Shown: piece by piece, positions 59,259 through 64,000 of the stretch
Numbering within the stretch: position 1 is the first letter of the stretch
How the letters are laid out: each line of letters opens with the position of its first letter
Origin: Scortum barcoo
Taxonomy: Eukaryota; Chordata; Actinopteri; Centrarchiformes; Terapontidae
NCBI GenBank assembly: GCA_023238725.1
Contig: CM041551.1
Span: 8,421,759-8,485,758 of the forward strand
DNA length: 64,000 nt
Reading direction: 5' to 3'
Notes under the pieces: generated by a model
What the model saw: the letters and a program-made list of their open reading frames with translations, nothing else
Databases searched by the model: none
What the model was told of the DNA's origin: nothing
Made by a program: the position numbers and the translations under genes

Positions 59259-61741
59259 CATCTGTGCCCTGGCCATCATCCCTGCCTGTTCTGGGTAAAT
59301 TGCCCATTGTAGTTATTTTCCTTTTCTGAGGTGGCCTATCTGTTTGCGCTTGTGTGTATGTGTATGTGACCTTGGGATGATAGCAACTGTGTCCCTGCCT
59401 TCTTCTCTGCTACAGTGAGCTTCACCCTCAGAGGCCTTGGAGTTAGAAGGATAGAGCAAAGAAAAAGAGACAGGCAGATAAATGTGAATTAGGTGGCCAT
59501 TAGGTGGTCACACAGAGAGACACTTGTACAAATGTCACATTTAAGCATTGAGATAAATGGAAATAACTGGCATATAGATCAGATTCAAACACAAACACAC
59601 ACAGTTAAAGGATAAAACTAAGAATCAGATAATATTTGCTTGTCAGGCAGTAAGAGGTCAGTATAGAAACCACCGACTTAATTGCTGCGTTCACTGTTTC
59701 AGTAGTTTAAAGACGTTTTTTCATTGTTTGTGCGTGTATTTGTGTGTGTACACGCACATTCTCTAATGTGCACACCCGGTAATGAATCTGTCATGTTCTT
59801 TTGATCCAATCATTGCATTATTGTTTTTTATGGTAATTACTGCCAGTAACATTTCTTCGATTAACATCCATCAAAGCTTTCACACGTATTAACAGGAACA
59901 GGCAGGCCCATACAAATGCACCTATTCAGCACTACAAATGAATCTATAGGGTAAGAAAAAGAAAAGTTTAATATATGATTTTTTTTTAAGCCGCTTCATG
60001 CTCAGCAAAAGCATGGCAATTGATGTTACCATCGTTCTTCCTCCGACCACCTCTCTGCCGCTCTGTCTCCTGACACTGACGGCATTTGGGAGGGATTATG
60101 GGAAAATGTCACACCAGCAGAATTACTGTATATCTTCTCTCCCCCCCATGCCTCACTTCACCTCACCTCTCCTTTACCTCATACTTGGGTACAACACAGC
60201 CTGACCATGCTCTCTCAATCCACTGACTTCATGCTACACTGGCAGAAACTATCATCAATTTAAACTGTAACAGATTGTTATAATAATAATAATAAAAATA
60301 ATAATGTTATAATATATCTTTCTATATATTGAAATTAATCTGAAAATATTCAATATTTGTTATGTTAATTATGTTATGTAATTATGATATTGTTTGCTTG
60401 CACTTTTGTAACTGCTCTTTTAGATTTTTGTGGCTTCAGACCTAATATGTTTTGGCTTCTATCTGTATGTTATAATGAGTCCATATTCCAGTTCATGATG
60501 TGAATATATGGGTTTTAAGTGTGGACTACATCTACCATGAATGCTGACAAAATTCAGTTACATGTGTAGCACAGTGCTATCAATATAACTACCCTCATGA
60601 GATGGCACTGCTAAGATTTTATTTTCCCTTAGACTTCAGTGCAGTCTTGCATGAACTCAGCACTATCGACTCTACACTTAGAGAAATGTATCTTGTCTTT
60701 AATTACCTCTTTTATTAACATCCACCACAGACATAAATGTCAACCAGTTGTACATCTTGCATGCCACTGCTGTCTTTGCACAAGGCTCAGTCTTCCATGG
60801 GGCTGCAGATGTTAAGGTCAGTGAGTTGTATATCTCATGCGCAGGAGAGGGATCTTGACCTTTCAGCTGAGTTGCTTGCAGGAAATCAAGCATTGAGTGC
60901 TTGTTATTGGACCCAGCGGGACTCAGTAATGACCAGAGAACTAGAATAAAGCTTAAACTGGGAGAACAGAAGTACAGGAGGTGAGATTAAGGAGGCAGCC
61001 GGATACAGGGAAAAAGGGAAACAAGTTTATTCAATAAGAGGGTAACTTCTGCAAAGGTAAACTCATTACAGAGGATGTAAGGACATGTACAAGCATGTCT
61101 TGGTTGTTCATTTGAAATTATAATTGCAATCGTTTTCTTGTCATAGGTGGCCACACTTAGCCATGCTGCCATGTCGGTATCCACCAGCTGCAGAGCCTCA
61201 AAAGCACCTTCATATTACAATCATTTCATAATACATCCCTGTGGAAGTGCGCTTACCAAGATAAAACACTTACATGCCCACTCGCACACACATATGCCCA
61301 CAGAAACTCAAACCAATATTGTTCTTAATATAAATTTCTATTTGGTGTGTTAATTAAGGGAGACTGACTCACAGGTGTGTTGCAGAACACTTCAGGAGGA
61401 TAAAGCAACAGCAGCAGCAAACTGGGCAAGAGAGGATTTTAAAGAAACATTTTAATAAGCGCATCAACTTTTCTGTCTAAGTCTAAGCACTGCTTGCTAG
61501 ATTTTGTCAGTCACATATTGCCATTTGTGAACCTGCATGAGATTTCACCCTGCTTCCTGGCTGGGAGAGAAAACCTCTCAAATGGCATTTTGACACATGT
61601 GACACCTCAGTTCTCCAGTGAGGCCTTTAAAAAAGAAAGCGGGGCCAGTGTCCATGTTGTAATAGAAGAGAGAGAGACAAAACAAACATTGTAAGAATAA
61701 ACTCCATAAGCTGTATTCAAACTTGCAAGATCACAGGAGCA

Positions 61742-61935
61742 TTAAATTGAATGTAGTTCGGCTGACTGGGGCAGGGATGACCAGAGGCAGACTTGTGACT
61801 GGAGGGTCACTGCTTTGATCCCCAGACTGTCAGGATAAATCTGGATAGGGAAGAGAAACAGCAACACCTGAGCCTCCCTCCTTACCTCCCGTTGAGCAAG
61901 GCCCTCAACCAGTCAAGGGTTAGACAGGAGCTTCT
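61742..61935. repeat. SINE-like fish interspersed repeat (decayed)
   Basis: The order 'gtgactggagggtcactgc', 'tttgatccccagactgtcag' and further on 'ttgagcaaggccctcaacc' resembles a frequent teleost short repeat with a tRNA-type B box (ggttcgatcccc) and the 'ttgagcaaggcac' phrase. It belongs to the same broad type as the copy near 13.5 kb but is not an obvious close copy of it. Confidence 0.55.
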
Positions 61936-64000
61936 CAGTGGGCAACACATCCAAGAAAATCATTCATGTCCACTAAATCCACCTCAGTTAAATACGGCTA
62001 AGGAAAATAGGCTCCTTGATGACACAGTGCTGATGGTAGTCATTCTCAAGAAGGCCCACAATAGTTATTTATTATGTGGAGAAAGACCACTATCTGCCAT
62101 GTGAAAATAGGTGTTTGGCTGTCTCATTATTCATTTCCATATTTATTTTCATCCCAGGAAACTCTCCGGTTTTGATCGCAGACCCCCGTCTGTGATCTGC
62201 AGAGTCCAATCCAATTTTTTTCATTGAGTCATGACAAAATAACTCTCATGCATCCTAGGGGTGCTGACTCAATTTAGAAACACTCCTCCATCGTGCATCC
62301 ATCGCTCCACCTCTCACTCTCTCTCTCTCTCACCATCTCTCCATCACACTTCAGCAGGTAGAGAAGGCTCGACAGTGATGATGGGTTGGGAGGTGTAGGC
62401 ATTCATCCAGCACCCAAAGTGTTTTCTCTCTCGCTCTCAGTCTAAACACACAGTTCTCCTACACTCCCCACTGTTGTTCCTTGTGTCTATTAACGCAGCC
62501 TGTCTATTCGCTCCCTCTTTTTTTTAATCCCCTCTCCTTCCCCCTCACTTTCCCACTCTCTTTCCAGCTCTCTCCTTCTCTCCCCTTTCATCATTCATAG
62601 TTATTCCTAAGGCTCTGCTCACCTTGCTGGCTGGCCGTAGTCCTGCTTGTATGTTTGCACCTGAGTGTGCATTTCTTTTTGCACCTATGTGTATGCATGT
62701 GCCTTCACCTCTGTCAAGATGTGTCATTCTGACTGTGTCTCAAGTGCAACACTAATCTTGTAATAATGGCAGGAAGAGGAAGAGTGAAAGACAGACATAA
62801 AGAGAGGGGAAAGAGGACAGACAAATTGGAAGAAAGAGGGAGTATCCTGAATTGAGGAATAGATGCAGGGCAGCCCTCGTATGAGTCATCGGACAAGGTT
62901 ATTGGCGTTGCCTTACTCCTCTTAGTGAGGGTGTGTGTGTTGCGTGTTTCCCTGGGCATTGGCACATACCGTAATAAGTAACATGTGCATTCATGCGTGA
63001 GCGTGTTTGCTTTTCCCCCGTGTACATTTTGTACCTTGTGTGTATTTTCCTGAATCACTTCACTGGCTTTGCAGTCTCCAAATACCATTTGTCAGTGCCA
63101 AAGCCTGAATCTTGTGAAATGCAGACCTCATATTTACGTTGGGATAGATCAATATTATGGGCACGCTTTTATACCAGTCCTGTGCCATGTTGCGTTTAAT
63201 ACCATCAGAATTAAATGTCATCCCAAGGAAGAGGGGTACTAATTTGTTCAACAAAGTAATAGTTGACTATTAACCATGTATATTAGTCTAAATCCACAAT
63301 AAAACTAAAAAAAGTGTAAATACGCTGAGCAAATTATTTTGGGCAATCTCATTGTCTGTATTGTTTTATGTCGGTTACAGAGCTGTCAAACATGCATTGC
63401 TGGATCTAGGTTATAATTTCACTCTTATTCCATCATGGGTTTTACTTTCATGCCAGCAATCATTTTGCAAGGATGGGTGAAAGTGTGGAAAATAAATGTT
63501 TTCTTACCAAATTATGCCACTTTAGAGGATGCAGTCGTCTGTGTCATTGGAAGGGTGCTCAGTGAATATCAGGCAGCAAATAAACCCAAACCTCAGATCA
63601 AACTGATTAAAAACGTGGAGAGGAAATGATCATAGCTGTCACCTAGATTTCCCTAAAGAAAGGGGCCATTGTTTCTGTATGTGTGTTTATATTGCTTTGA
63701 AATATTTCATTTAGCCATATGTTTAGTGGGCCAAGCATGAATACAGTCAGCACTCTGTCACATTGAAGCCATCCAAGTTGGGGCTCTAGCATGTGCACAG
63801 GTCTGTTCCTTAAACCTCCATCCCCATCTTATTTGAAGGGGATGACTGCTTTTAGTCTCACTTAATCCGCTTTTGAAGGTTGTGTTTATGTGCCTGTGTG
63901 TGTGTGTGTGCGCATTAGTGCTGAAGCAGGTGTGTAGCTGTATGACATACACATTCAAACGATAAAAGTAAAAATCTTTAAATGCAGCTGGCTGTTTTTG

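Larger units (their letters stand above)
1..64000 (+). other. ctnnd2: ctnnd2 (delta-catenin/NPRAP) gene, internal segment; both ends lie outside the window
   Basis: The whole window fits inside one + strand gene. Nine exons with AG/GT borders join into one open frame whose translation follows vertebrate delta-catenin in order, from the segment just after the N-terminal coiled coil to the residues just before the first armadillo repeat. Diagnostic stretches are TTGLELVDSCIRSLQ, YHSNQTLAL, RLAKSY, ELYATATLQRPGSLA, HHIDPIY and SPSIDSIQKDP. As known for the family, delta-catenin binds the juxtamembrane tail of classical cadherins through its armadillo repeats, acts at adherens junctions and synapses, and influences dendrite and spine shape. 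The part seen here is the low-complexity linker rich in Ser, Pro, Gly and Tyr. p120-catenin and ARVCF fit less well, because the linker motifs are specific to CTNND2. Whether this is paralog a or b cannot be resolved. Confidence 0.95.
51121..64000 (+). other. ctnnd2: 5' part of the intron leading to the armadillo exons (at least 12.9 kb)
   Basis: I searched for the next exon, which should begin with the Glu-Phe-Gly-Trp-Arg-Asp-Pro segment, and did not find it. The stretch holds a (CA)22 run, a ~1 kb purine-rich tract (55.4-56.3 kb), a compound AT/GT microsatellite (58.2 kb), a second purine tract (58.8-59.1 kb), GT runs (59.2 kb) and a SINE-like repeat (61.7-61.9 kb). The remainder is unique AT-rich sequence. 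Confidence 0.82.

Noticed and set aside
51121..64000. First armadillo exon of ctnnd2
   Set aside because: No Glu-Phe-Gly-Trp-Arg-Asp-Pro coding segment or any armadillo-like exon was found on the + strand; it must lie further right.
1..64000. CRISPR arrays, operons, phage or bacterial islands
   Set aside because: Tandem repeats here are simple microsatellites; gene structure is spliced and eukaryotic.

Overview
This is a vertebrate, most likely teleost (percomorph-like), intron-exon window. The evidence is short spliced exons with GT-AG borders, abundant (GT)n/(CA)n microsatellites, and several decayed interspersed repeats whose sequences I recognise from fish genomes. There are no prokaryotic features, no rRNA or tRNA genes, and no CRISPR.

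The only gene I can support is on the + strand: the middle part of ctnnd2 (delta-catenin, also called NPRAP), a neuronal p120-catenin family armadillo protein. Nine consecutive internal coding exons are present: 19115-19149, 19974-20078, 23924-24096, 29178-29232, 30824-31031, 31383-31500, 32752-32884, 38046-38219 and 50817-51120. They total 1305 nt, and the reading frame passes through all nine with no stop and consistent phases (434 whole codons plus a partial codon at each end). They encode the Ser/Pro/Gly/Tyr-rich, probably disordered region between the N-terminal coiled coil and the armadillo repeats. The start codon, coiled-coil exons, armadillo exons and C-terminal PDZ ligand lie outside the window. 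Teleosts have ctnnd2a and ctnnd2b; I cannot say which this is.

Layout: 1-19114 is the tail of an upstream intron (a decayed fish repeat near 0.6 kb, a SINE-like repeat near 13.5 kb, microsatellites). 19.1-24.1 kb holds the first three exons. 24.1-33 kb holds the next four, with an internally deleted LINE on the minus strand at 29.6-30.35 kb. 32.9-38.0 kb and 38.2-50.8 kb are long introns. The second contains a repeat-poor, TAAT-rich stretch (38.9-40.2 kb) that could be conserved non-coding DNA, and a transposon cluster at 43.8-46.2 kb. 51.1-64 kb is the start of the intron before the armadillo exons, with a ~1 kb purine-rich stretch, a compound AT/GT microsatellite and a SINE-like repeat.

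I found no convincing new biological system. The most testable points concern splicing: a 35-nt exon with an ideal TACTAAC branch point, a frame-neutral exon followed 18 nt later by (GT)15, an in-frame alternative acceptor adding 22 codons, and long pyrimidine tracts before four exons.
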